A stretch of DNA of 64,000 nucleotides, from contig JAVBKS010000021.1 of NCBI GenBank assembly GCA_031553935.1, forward strand, positions 36,896-100,895, given 5' to 3'. The translations under genes were made by a program, and so were the position numbers. The DNA comes from JAISDD01 sp031553935. GTDB taxonomy: Bacteria > Bacillota > Syntrophomonadia > Syntrophomonadales > Syntrophomonadaceae. The notes under the pieces are model-generated. The model worked only from the letters and a program-made list of their open reading frames with translations. It was not told the DNA's origin and did not search any database. Of this stretch, positions 1 to 8,242 are shown in pieces. How positions within the stretch are numbered: position 1 is the first letter of the stretch; every line of letters begins with the position of its first letter.

Positions 1-536
1 TTTATTAATCCATATTCCAACGCAGTTGGAGCTTTCATTCTTTCACCCGTATATATTAGTTCTAATGCCTTATGCATGCCAACCTTTTGCGGTAAAAAGA
101 ATAGTGAGCCTAAATCTGGCAAAGCGCCGACGCCGACGAATAGCTCTGAGAAAACCGAGGTTTCTTCAGCAATAATAATGTCACAGGCAAATGCGAGATT
201 ACAGCCAGCACCTACTGCTGCGCCATGAACAGCAGCAATAACCGGTTTTTCCATATCATGGAGCCCCAGTACGGATTCATGTAATCTTCCTAAAAATTCT
301 TTTACTTCCAGTGGGTTTTCCTTATTAATTCCCATGTTGGGTAAATCCCCGCCAGCACAGAATCCTTTGCCATTACCGTAAACTATTACTGCCTTGACTT
401 CATCATTAGTTCTAGCCTCATAAACAGCTGCTCTGAGGTCAATAGATAGTTGATGGTTCAAAGAGTTTAGAGTTTCCGGTCTATTCAAGGCAATTTCAAA
501 AACACCGTCTTCCAGTTTCGTAAGAACAGTACTCAC
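1..536 (-). CDS. Enoyl-CoA hydratase/isomerase family protein (C-terminus cut by window edge)
   Basis: Crotonase-fold protein, probably hydrating enoyl-CoA in beta-oxidation. Reading from a GTG at 536, the translation shows the crotonase signatures GKGFCAGGDL (oxyanion hole region) and HGAAVGAGCNLAFACD followed by AEETSVFSELFVGVGALPD. The start is supported by GGGAGG six to seven bases upstream. The C-terminal part lies outside the window. It is the last visible gene of a minus-strand block with a thiolase, an OB-fold protein and an acyl-CoA dehydrogenase, which supports a role in acyl-CoA oxidation. The exact substrate cannot be read from the sequence. Confidence 0.88.
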   Translation of the reverse strand, partial: MSTVLTKLEDGVFEIALNRPETLNSLNHQLSIDLRAAVYEARTNDEVKAVIVYGNGKGFCAGGDLPNMGINKENPLEVKEFLGRLHESVLGLHDMEKPVIAAVHGAAVGAGCNLAFACDIIIAEETSVFSELFVGVGALPDLGSLFFLPQKVGMHKALELIYTGERMKAPTALEYGLI

Positions 537-657
537 TTTAATTCCTCCCTTATGATTATCACTAAAATATAATAGCCGACCTGCCAACAAAAACTGGCCG
601 GCCGGCTTATTAATTCATTAACTATTGTTATCCAGGATTGTCGAAAACAGTCTTAAA

Positions 658-1803
658 CTATTTCTCCAGGATAACTACTGATGAAACGCCTGGCATTCCG
701 TAAACTTGTGTTAATCCAGTCAACGGATTGTTGGGGACTTGTCTTTCTCCAGCTTCGCCACGCATTTGCAGGCAGATTTCAAATATTTGTCTGATAGCTG
801 ATGCACCAATCGGTTCACCATTAGCCATTAAGCCACCATCGGTATTGATAGGTAATTTGCCACCGATTCTGGTTTCGCCATCCATAATGAGCTTGGTTTG
901 TTCGCCGTGCTTACATAAGCCGGTCTCAGCCATATGCATGATTTCATGTCCTGATTCGGAATCTTGTACTTGAGCGATCTGAATTTCTTGAGGTCCAATT
1001 CCAGCCATCTTGAATGCTTTTTCAGCTGCTAATTCAACAACTGTCGGAACTTTTTCAATTCTTTTGCTTGGGGACATAACTTCGAAAGATCCAAATAATC
1101 TACTGCTCAATGCATTAGCTTTTACATAGATCGGTTTGGTGGTGAATTTCTTAGCAATGCTTCCTTTGCAAACTACTAGCGCAGCAGCTCCATCTGAAGG
1201 ATTACAGAGCATGTATTGTCTGAACGGATATGCAAGCATTCTGGAAGCGCGGATATCATCGCGTGAGAATGCATTCTTTCTCCATGCTCTGGGGTTCATT
1301 GCAGCATTTCCCCATGCTTTATGGGCAACTTCAACTAATACATCTTCGGAGATATCATAGTCATGCATATATCTTGTGGTCTTTTGTGAGAAGAATTGCA
1401 CTGTTACCATGAATCCCATGTCTTCGTAGTATTGACGAAGTCCTTGGTCTGCAGGATTGAACTTAAACATTCCGCGGGGATGTTTGTCAAATCCAACTAC
1501 TAAGCCTACATCAGCTCTGCCAGCTTCGATCGCAGTAATAACAGCGTTCAAAGCACTTCCGCCAGTTGCGCATGCATTATAAACATTAGTAAATGTAACA
1601 CCGGTAGGACCAAGCTTGCTGACCAGAGTATCAGCATATCCACCGTCTAAGCTGCCGCCTGCTGCAACTTGTACATCTTTCCAAGCTACACCAGCATCTT
1701 TTAATGCATCATTTATTGCCTGAACTGCTAATTCAGCAGCTGTTTTATCTTCAAATTTTCCGAACTGAGTTAGCCCCATTCCTATAATAGCAATTTTTTC
1801 CAT
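658..1803 (-). CDS. SCP2-type thiolase family protein
   Basis: Thiolase-fold enzyme of 381 residues. The nucleophilic cysteine is visible as C78 in NACATGGSAL. The usual C-terminal GHP histidine motif is replaced by NGEPIGAS (Glu at 330), and the C-terminal CxG cysteine motif of classic thiolases is absent (the region reads VYGMPGVSS). This pattern belongs to the SCP2/SCP-x-like branch, whose members often need a small Zn-ribbon/OB-fold partner such as the one encoded just upstream. It could be a thiolase or, as in some relatives, a retro-aldolase acting on acyl-CoA. Start supported by AGGAGG nine bases before ATG. Confidence 0.85.
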   Translation of the reverse strand: MEKIAIIGMGLTQFGKFEDKTAAELAVQAINDALKDAGVAWKDVQVAAGGSLDGGYADTLVSKLGPTGVTFTNVYNACATGGSALNAVITAIEAGRADVGLVVGFDKHPRGMFKFNPADQGLRQYYEDMGFMVTVQFFSQKTTRYMHDYDISEDVLVEVAHKAWGNAAMNPRAWRKNAFSRDDIRASRMLAYPFRQYMLCNPSDGAAALVVCKGSIAKKFTTKPIYVKANALSSRLFGSFEVMSPSKRIEKVPTVVELAAEKAFKMAGIGPQEIQIAQVQDSESGHEIMHMAETGLCKHGEQTKLIMDGETRIGGKLPINTDGGLMANGEPIGASAIRQIFEICLQMRGEAGERQVPNNPLTGLTQVYGMPGVSSVVILEK

Positions 1804-1854
1804 CTCGGATTGCCTCCTCGTTTATAAAATATTTATTTTTGTTCTTTGATATAG

Positions 1855-2280
1855 TTATTTAATTGGTCTGAATCCATAGCCCATAGTTTCAGTTCCATCG
1901 GCTTCTTCACGGAATTTGTATATTTCTAATTGCATTGGCATGCCAATTTTAATCTCGTCTTGTGAATCCACTAATAATCTGGTTTCGACCATAATCTGGT
2001 CTTTCAGTTCTACATAACCTAGATAGTAGGTTTTGAAGTCTTTGGCATCTTTATAGTCCTTCAGTCCTTTTACATGGAATTCTTGTGAAGTCCAGGTCCA
2101 TAAAGTTCCTTTGTCATTTAATTCGATTACTTTAATGTTAGTTGATCCGCATTTCGGGCAAGCAAGTGCTTGTGGAAACTCAATATCATTGCAGTCATTA
2201 CACTGTTGCGCCAATAAACGCGGGTTATCTGATGGCCATTCGAATACTAGGGGATCAATTGAAACTTGCTTCTTAGTCAT
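1855..2280 (-). CDS. Zn-ribbon OB-fold protein (DUF35 family), thiolase partner
   Basis: A 141-residue DUF35-type protein. An N-terminal rubredoxin-like zinc ribbon is formed by C27, C30, C41 and C44 (CNDC and CPKC), followed by an OB-fold with WTWTSQEFHVKG and a C-terminal half ending GYGFRPIK. Family members form complexes with SCP2-type thiolases and acyl-CoA binding enzymes. Its place 51 bases upstream of the thiolase gene on the same strand fits a two-subunit enzyme. Function of the complex here is inferred from this pairing. Confidence 0.85.
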   Translation of the reverse strand: MTKKQVSIDPLVFEWPSDNPRLLAQQCNDCNDIEFPQALACPKCGSTNIKVIELNDKGTLWTWTSQEFHVKGLKDYKDAKDFKTYYLGYVELKDQIMVETRLLVDSQDEIKIGMPMQLEIYKFREEADGTETMGYGFRPIK

Positions 2281-2334
2281 TATTTTCCCTCTCTTTCACA
2301 TCTTAACATAATAAATCAACTTATTTGCCTTAAA

Positions 2335-3507
2335 TTAGATTTTCAAATTCTTAGCGATGATGCCTTTTTGTACTTGGGAAGTTCCGCCAAACAAAGGCAT
2401 GATAGCTAAATCGCAATAGAGTTGTGAAATCTTATATTCTTGCATATATCCGTAACCGCCAAATATCTGCAAACATCTTCCAGCGATTTTTTTAGATAAT
2501 TCTGATGCCCAGTATTTTGCCATTGATACTTCAGTCACCAAGTCTTCTTTGTTAATATGTCTTACAATAAGTGAATCAATAAAATGGCGACCAACAGTTG
2601 CTTCAGTTATCATGTCAGCCATTTCATATTGGGTATTCTGGAACTCGCCAAGTCTTTTGCCAAACAGTTGTCTTTCTTGAGTATATTGATAAGTCATATC
2701 TAACATATCTTCAATTGCGGCTAGGGAGAAAATAGCAACTTGGAGACGCTCCTGCTGCAGTTTTTGCATCAGATAAACAAATCCTTTGCCTTCTTCACCT
2801 AACAAATTGGCTTGGGGAACTACGCAATTGTCAAAATACAATGTGGAAGTATCAGAAGCTTCCATACCAATTTTGTTGAGTTTAACTTTTTCGAAACCAG
2901 GTGTATCGCCATCAATCAGCAATAAACTAATTCCTTTATGAGGTGGCTTGATATCTCTATCGGTTTTAACCGCAACTATATAAACATCACCACAATAGCC
3001 ATTAGTTATAAAAGTTTTTGAGCCATTAACAATGTAATTATCGCCATCTTTTACGGCATAGGTTGTCATACTTGCTAAGTCGGAGCCAGCATTTGACTCG
3101 GTCATGGCCAGAGCAGCTATTACATCTCCGGTAATCATACCTGGTAAGTATTTATCCTTTTGTGCATCGGTTCCGAATGTATCGATATAAGGTGAGGTTA
3201 TTCCATTTTGCAGCTGGAATCCTAGTAATCCAGAGTCAACTCTCTGAAATTCTTCTGCTAGTATAGCGGCAAAACCAAAGTCCACACCTTGTCCGCCATA
3301 TTTGGCTGCTAGCCATTGACATAAGAAGCCATTGTCGCCTACTTTTTTCCAAAATTCACGAGGCACCATTTTAGCTTTTTTCCAATCGTTAACATAAGGT
3401 GCAGCTTCTTTTTGAAGAAATTTTCTTAGACTTGCTTGATAAGCAATGTGCTCAGGGGTGAAAAATGGACGATCCGTATTATTTGCTAACGGGAACGATA
3501 CTGTCAT
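2335..3507 (-). CDS. Acyl-CoA dehydrogenase
   Basis: FAD-dependent acyl-CoA dehydrogenase, 390 residues, normal family length. Visible signatures are AMTESNAGSD (135-143), FITNG (166-170) and LQIFGGYGYMQEY near the C-terminus. The position that holds the catalytic Glu in short- and medium-chain enzymes (EGT) reads GGT. A Glu is instead present at 253 in QQERLQVA, the location used in isovaleryl-CoA and long-chain acyl-CoA dehydrogenases. It heads the acyl-CoA block; no electron-transfer flavoprotein genes are in the window. Start ATG preceded by AAAGGAG. Confidence 0.9.
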   Translation of the reverse strand: MTVSFPLANNTDRPFFTPEHIAYQASLRKFLQKEAAPYVNDWKKAKMVPREFWKKVGDNGFLCQWLAAKYGGQGVDFGFAAILAEEFQRVDSGLLGFQLQNGITSPYIDTFGTDAQKDKYLPGMITGDVIAALAMTESNAGSDLASMTTYAVKDGDNYIVNGSKTFITNGYCGDVYIVAVKTDRDIKPPHKGISLLLIDGDTPGFEKVKLNKIGMEASDTSTLYFDNCVVPQANLLGEEGKGFVYLMQKLQQERLQVAIFSLAAIEDMLDMTYQYTQERQLFGKRLGEFQNTQYEMADMITEATVGRHFIDSLIVRHINKEDLVTEVSMAKYWASELSKKIAGRCLQIFGGYGYMQEYKISQLYCDLAIMPLFGGTSQVQKGIIAKNLKI

Positions 3508-3946
3508 AGTTTAAATTCTCCTTTAAAAATTTCTTTTTTCAGTGCTTAAATAGATTTAGTTTGAAAGCAATCCCCCTTTATGTAATATTTTCGTTGCAAG
3601 TGAAAATTAAAAGAATTTGATTTCATTAGTAAATGAATACTAGTATCCCTACGTTTACACACAAAACTAACGGATTTGCATCCATCATTCGCAAGGCCAG
3701 TATCATCCTTTGGAATTTAATTAAGTATACGGAAAATTCAACTTGTAAATCTAAACCTACTGATGAAATAATACCAAAGAATATATTTTCAGTCAACGAG
3801 CAACCTATAAATTCGAATTATCTCTAGGATTAGCTAGCAAAAATATCATTTTACAATTTTTAAGTTCAATTGTGTCACCAAATAAATTGACAGCAAACAT
3901 ATTACTGCAACGTTTGATGTCAAATAATAAACTAACTAAACAAAAT
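3508..3946. other. Gene-free stretch between acyl-CoA dehydrogenase and ftsZ
   Basis: A 439-base AT-rich interval. It holds the upstream region of the acyl-CoA block on the minus strand and the end of the dcw cluster. I see no convincing gene, hairpin terminator or operator. A 64-codon plus-strand frame at 3633-3827 has no ribosome site and no family resemblance. Confidence 0.5.
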
Positions 3947-5020
3947 TTATTTATTTCTTCTCAAAAAAGGTGGAATATCCAAATCTGTACGTTCGATAAA
4001 GCTTCCTCCGCCTTCAATCTTTCCTCTTCCTCGGACAGGAGGTTCTAAAAACGACTGACTGCGTCCTGTGTTAAAACCGGTTGCAATAACGGTAACTCTA
4101 ACTTCATCTTGCAATTCCTCGTCAATATTGGCTCCAAATATTATGTTGGCATCTTCATCAACCGCCTGGTGAATGATATCTGCTGCCTCATGTATCTCAA
4201 AAAGAGTCAAATTGCTACCACCGCTGATATTAAAAAGTACCCCCTTGGCTCCCTCAATTGAGGTCTCTAATAATGGACTAGAAATTGCCAAGCGTGCTGC
4301 TTCAGCTGCTCTATTCTCTCCTTGCGCCCGTCCAATGCCCATTAAAGCCGAACCGGTGTTTTTCATAATTGTTTGAACATCTGCAAAGTCGCAATTAATG
4401 ACGCCCGGAACAGCAATTAAATCCGAAATCCCTTGCACTCCTTGCCGCAGTATATCGTCGGCAATTTTGAAAGCATCATTGAATGCCGTATTTTTATCTA
4501 CAACTTGCAGTAGTCTGTCATTGGGGATTTTTATAAGGCTATCAACCTCCTGAGACAAAGCTTGAAGACCTCTTTCTGCTTGGGAATTGCGTTTTCTTCC
4601 TTCAAAACTAAAAGGCTTAGTTATCACGCCAACTGTAAGCGCTCCTGATTCTTTTGCGATCCTAGCAATTACTGGAGCACCTCCGGTTCCAGTGCCTCCG
4701 CCCATGCCGGCAGTGACAAAAACCATATCAGCACCTTGCAGTGCTTTTTTGATCTCATCAGCGCTTTCCTCAGCAGCCTTCATTCCAATATCAGGATCTG
4801 CACCAGCTCCAAGACCTTTGGTGAGTTTTTCCCCAACCTGTATCTTTTTCTCCGCTTTGGAGAGAAATAAGGCTTGAGCATCTGTGTTTACCGCAATAAA
4901 TTCGACCCCTCTGAGGCCTGCTTCAATCATGCGATTAATTGCGTTATTTCCGCCCCCGCCAACTCCTATAACTTTAATATCAGCAAACTGATGCATCTCA
5001 ACGTCAAAGTCCAGTGGCAT
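3947..5020 (-). CDS. ftsZ: Cell division protein FtsZ
   Basis: Tubulin-like GTPase that forms the division ring. The protein has 357 residues. The nucleotide-binding region shows GVGGGGNNAINRM near the N-terminus and the tubulin signature GGGTGTGGAP; the T7 synergy loop NCDFADV is present. The C-terminal peptide DIPPFLRRNK is the conserved tail that binds FtsA, ZapA-type and other partners. Last gene of the dcw cluster, 19 bases after ftsA. AAGGAGG precedes the ATG. Confidence 0.98.
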   Translation of the reverse strand: MPLDFDVEMHQFADIKVIGVGGGGNNAINRMIEAGLRGVEFIAVNTDAQALFLSKAEKKIQVGEKLTKGLGAGADPDIGMKAAEESADEIKKALQGADMVFVTAGMGGGTGTGGAPVIARIAKESGALTVGVITKPFSFEGRKRNSQAERGLQALSQEVDSLIKIPNDRLLQVVDKNTAFNDAFKIADDILRQGVQGISDLIAVPGVINCDFADVQTIMKNTGSALMGIGRAQGENRAAEAARLAISSPLLETSIEGAKGVLFNISGGSNLTLFEIHEAADIIHQAVDEDANIIFGANIDEELQDEVRVTVIATGFNTGRSQSFLEPPVRGRGKIEGGGSFIERTDLDIPPFLRRNK

Positions 5021-5039
5021 ATTAATCCTCCTTCAGATT

Positions 5040-6266
5040 CTACCCAAACAAATCCTTTATCCAGTAGACTACATTATCAAACAACCTAGGCATTAATTTG
5101 GCATCGAACTGTTTTAAATCAAAGTTTTGGGCAGCATATTGCAGCCCTCCTAGAACATTCGCATAAATTGGCTTATTGTATTCGTCTGCCAGATTATTTA
5201 CGTTCTCGTGCTTACCTAATCGCACTGGCATTTCCAAGTGTTTTTCCAGGAACTCAACAAAGCCGGATAATTCGGCCCCTCCTCCACTTAAGACAATTCC
5301 AGCGGGACATTTGGCAAGAATTCCGAATCCCTTTAATTCAGCATAAACCATTTCAACGATTTCTAACAGACGAGCAAAAATTATTTCTGCAATATTCTTC
5401 TGTGATACCGTTTGATTTTGCTTATTCTTCATATTATTTATATCAATCATCAGCTCTTCACTGGCTTGCTCCGGGTCGGCAATTCCATATTTTATCTTTA
5501 TGCGTTCAGCGTCTTCCCAAGATGTACGCAAAACCAATGAAATATCATGAGTTATGTATTCAACGCCTATCGGTAATACTGTAGCATAAGCCAGATGGCC
5601 TTTTTCGAAAAAGCTTATTTCAGTGGTTCCTGCGCCAATATCTAGCAGGAGTACACCGACTTCTTTTTCAAAAGGAAGAACAACTGCTTCGGCTGCCAGC
5701 AAAGGGTTATAAATAAGCTTGTCAATTTTAAGATTAATATTACTTGTACACCTTATCAAGTTTTGAATCGCTGCCGTAGCTGCAATTAGCAAAGTGACAT
5801 TAACCTCTAGACGACTCCCAGCCATTCCAACCGGTTCTTTGACGCCATCAAAACCATCGATTTTGTACTCTCTAACCAAGGTTTGAACTAGTGTTTTTTC
5901 CGCTGGTAATGCTACATTGCTCGCTGACTTAAGCACACGTTCTTTATCTTCAGCAGTAATTTCAAAGCTTGCATTGTTAGCTGCTACCATGGCGTGATTG
6001 TTTATCGAATTAACACTGCCGCTTGAAAAACCAACCACAGCATGGTAAATATCAATACCGGTTAATCGTTCCAATTCATTAAGCACTTTTTCCAGATCTT
6101 TAGAAGTATTATCGATATCTACAATATTGCCTTTACGCACGCCGGAGGAGCTACTCTGGCACACTCCTATAACTTGATACTCTCTAGGACCTAGTACCTC
6201 TCCTGCAGCAGCTTTTACACTACTTGTCCCAATATCAATGGCAACAATCGCATTCCTCTTTTTGAT
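5040..6266 (-). CDS. ftsA: Cell division protein FtsA, apparently starting at ATC
   Basis: Actin-like membrane anchor for FtsZ, about 408 residues. The phosphate-1 motif AIDIGTSSVKAA, phosphate-2 motif LLLDIGAGTTEISFF and adenosine motif GIVLSGGGAEL are visible, and the C-terminus PRLFDNVVYWIKDLFG is the amphipathic membrane-targeting helix. The first GTG in frame (6164) would remove the phosphate-1 motif. Reading upstream, the conserved N-terminus continues without any ATG, GTG, TTG or CTG to a TAA located before AGGAG. The best start is ATC at 6266-6264 (then KKRNAIVAIDIGTS), nine bases after AGGAG at 6280-6276. Either a rare start codon or a base error/mutation from ATG. Confidence 0.9.
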   Translation of the reverse strand: MKKRNAIVAIDIGTSSVKAAAGEVLGPREYQVIGVCQSSSSGVRKGNIVDIDNTSKDLEKVLNELERLTGIDIYHAVVGFSSGSVNSINNHAMVAANNASFEITAEDKERVLKSASNVALPAEKTLVQTLVREYKIDGFDGVKEPVGMAGSRLEVNVTLLIAATAAIQNLIRCTSNINLKIDKLIYNPLLAAEAVVLPFEKEVGVLLLDIGAGTTEISFFEKGHLAYATVLPIGVEYITHDISLVLRTSWEDAERIKIKYGIADPEQASEELMIDINNMKNKQNQTVSQKNIAEIIFARLLEIVEMVYAELKGFGILAKCPAGIVLSGGGAELSGFVEFLEKHLEMPVRLGKHENVNNLADEYNKPIYANVLGGLQYAAQNFDLKQFDAKLMPRLFDNVVYWIKDLFG

Positions 6267-6346
6267 AGATAAGCACTCCTTTTAACGGTTATACCATTAA
6301 GATACTACAAGAGCACTTTATTCACCTCTATTTCCGTCATTTTTAT

Positions 6347-6679
6347 TTAGTGCTTTTTTAACAAATATCGACGAATTGTACCCAAATTTTGAAATATTCT
6401 GGTGCCAAATACTACTACTGCTGCCAAATATAGTTCAATTCGTAAAAGATCTCCTAAATATGCCAGTCCTGCTGCCAAGAGTGCATTCATAAGAAATCCG
6501 CTTAAGAAAACAATATTATCAAAACTTTCTTCCATGAACGCCCTAATTCCTCCAATAACTGAATCTAAGGCAGCCAACACCGCTATTGACATATATTTTG
6601 TAAAAATAAAAGACATAACTGGCATTTGCAAACCAATTGCTACTCCAATTAGCATACAAAAGAAGACGAAAAACCACAT
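6347..6679 (-). CDS. sbp: Small basic protein (DUF1290, Sbp/YlxX family)
   Basis: A 110-residue integral membrane protein with three predicted hydrophobic segments (1-20, 25-45 and 55-95 approximately) and a basic C-terminus ending RRYLLKKH. Family DUF1290 members sit between the DUF881 genes and ftsA in many Firmicutes dcw clusters, as here. The biochemical role is not established. The gene abuts the DUF881 gene directly. Confidence 0.85.
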   Translation of the reverse strand: MWFFVFFCMLIGVAIGLQMPVMSFIFTKYMSIAVLAALDSVIGGIRAFMEESFDNIVFLSGFLMNALLAAGLAYLGDLLRIELYLAAVVVFGTRIFQNLGTIRRYLLKKH

Positions 6680-7393
6680 TTATACTCTTTCCTTTCCTTT
6701 CGGTAATGCATAGATAAACTTTGTCTGCTGATTGTTGGCAGGAATGTTGATCTCTGTGGATTTTTCCAAACTAATCTGAAAACCTTGAAACTGGAGCTGG
6801 CTATATATTCCTCCCATGAGCTTCATCCCACTTTCTAATACATCCGGATTGCCAATCGCTTTTAAAACAAATGGTGTTCCTATTTTGTTTTGATTAACGA
6901 GAATAACTGGCCCGGCGCATCTTACTTCTGTCATTGCCGTAATCCGTTCATCATTGAGCGAGATCGCTTCAGCGCCAGATGCTTTCAGCTCATTTATTAA
7001 CATTAGTAAATCAGCTTCATGGATCAAAAACTCATTGGGATTCCCGTTCTGAAAATTCTGGGGTCGATCGTTTACAGTAATTATGAGCCCTGGACCATCT
7101 AACTCCACCAAGCCGGCACTTAAACTTGTTTGCAGCAGCTCGCGCTGCAAATCGGCCATTGCTTGATCATTTTTCCGCATATTATCCAACTGTTCAGTTA
7201 ATGAACTCACTTTGTCGTTTAAGGCATTCTTTTCTTTGGTTACATTCTCTAACATTCTCCCGAGGTCTTCAGTTCTCTGGGTCTGCACCAAACTAGCCTT
7301 ATAATGCCCGGTCGTCTTATATTGAACTGCCAGCATAACGCCCAAAACCATACATACTAAGGCTATAGAAATCTTCGCCCCTCTTGTGCGCAC
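6680..7393 (-). CDS. DUF881 family protein (YlxW-like)
   Basis: A 237-residue protein with one N-terminal membrane anchor (about residues 8-24), a coiled-coil region around 40-75 and a C-terminal DUF881 domain containing GPGLIITVNDRP, NELKASGAEAISLNDERI and the C-terminal ISLEKSTEINIPA. DUF881 proteins are regular dcw cluster members in Gram-positive bacteria and are thought to be cell-envelope proteins connected to division. GTG start with AGGAGG ten bases upstream. The stop is immediately followed by the sbp start. Confidence 0.85.
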   Translation of the reverse strand: MRTRGAKISIALVCMVLGVMLAVQYKTTGHYKASLVQTQRTEDLGRMLENVTKEKNALNDKVSSLTEQLDNMRKNDQAMADLQRELLQTSLSAGLVELDGPGLIITVNDRPQNFQNGNPNEFLIHEADLLMLINELKASGAEAISLNDERITAMTEVRCAGPVILVNQNKIGTPFVLKAIGNPDVLESGMKLMGGIYSQLQFQGFQISLEKSTEINIPANNQQTKFIYALPKGKERV

Positions 7394-7405
7394 TAAGTAT
7401 CCCTC

Positions 7406-8143
7406 CTATTTGGTCTTTACCACAGGCTGACCCTCGAATCTTAGATCAACGTATTCTATTACTCCGGTTCCCTCTGCCTCTATTGTTCTCTCTTGTTCAA
7501 GAATATATTTGAAATACGCAATTTTTTCTTCCATCCTTTCAGGATTGCCGAATCTAATCTCTGTACCATTTTCAGTATAAACTATAATGTCGAGATTTTC
7601 GTTTTGCAAATGAAAATCAGAGATCTTCTCTTTATCTTCCAGGCTTAGCTTATCCCATAGATTTTTAACATTTTTGATTCCCTGAGGATAAACTGCTTGT
7701 CCTAAGTTAACTCTCTCCGGCATTTGTTCCATCGTAATTACCGGGTAACTTTCATATGAGAACCTTGCCAGTTTATCGATGCAGAAACCTTCTTCATCTA
7801 CGCAAAGAAAAACACTTTGAAAAGGAATAAGGGCCCACGTTTCGCGTTCAACAATACTTATTTCTATAGAGTCTGGTAGGTGCCTGATGATATTTGCTTC
7901 CCTAATCATGGGATGTACCTTAAGTGATTTGCTTACAAAATCGGTGTTTAACAAAAATATATTGCGGTTAATCTCGATAGCCGCAATTTCTAATATCTCT
8001 TCATTTGATACCTTTTTATTCCCACTCGGGGCGACACTTTTTATATTGAAGAATGAACTATGCAAAAAAAGATAAAGACAGCTCGACAGTACTAAAGCAA
8101 AAATCACTACGATGTAAAGTAAACGGGATTTATTATAGTACAT
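7406..8143 (-). CDS. ftsQ: Cell division protein FtsQ/DivIB
   Basis: Bitopic division protein with a short cytoplasmic tail, one membrane segment (about residues 8-27, LLYIVVIFALVLSSCLYLFL), then a POTRA domain beginning FNIKSVAPSGNKKVSNEEI and a FtsQ beta domain. It scaffolds the FtsQLB-type complex with FtsL, which is encoded at the other end of this cluster. An ATG at 8143 with GGAG six bases upstream is preferred to the TTG 15 bases earlier. Total about 245 residues. Confidence 0.9.
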   Translation of the reverse strand: MYYNKSRLLYIVVIFALVLSSCLYLFLHSSFFNIKSVAPSGNKKVSNEEILEIAAIEINRNIFLLNTDFVSKSLKVHPMIREANIIRHLPDSIEISIVERETWALIPFQSVFLCVDEEGFCIDKLARFSYESYPVITMEQMPERVNLGQAVYPQGIKNVKNLWDKLSLEDKEKISDFHLQNENLDIIVYTENGTEIRFGNPERMEEKIAYFKYILEQERTIEAEGTGVIEYVDLRFEGQPVVKTK

Positions 8144-8242
8144 ATCCAACTCCGCCAAGTAAATATAATGAGCAAATTATATCAAATTATTATACAAAAA
8201 AACATGACTAGTGCTTGTATATTTTATTATTAATAATTTAAA

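Noticed and set aside
3633..3827. 64-codon plus-strand frame upstream of the acyl-CoA block
   Set aside because: No ribosome site or family resemblance in a long AT-rich gap.
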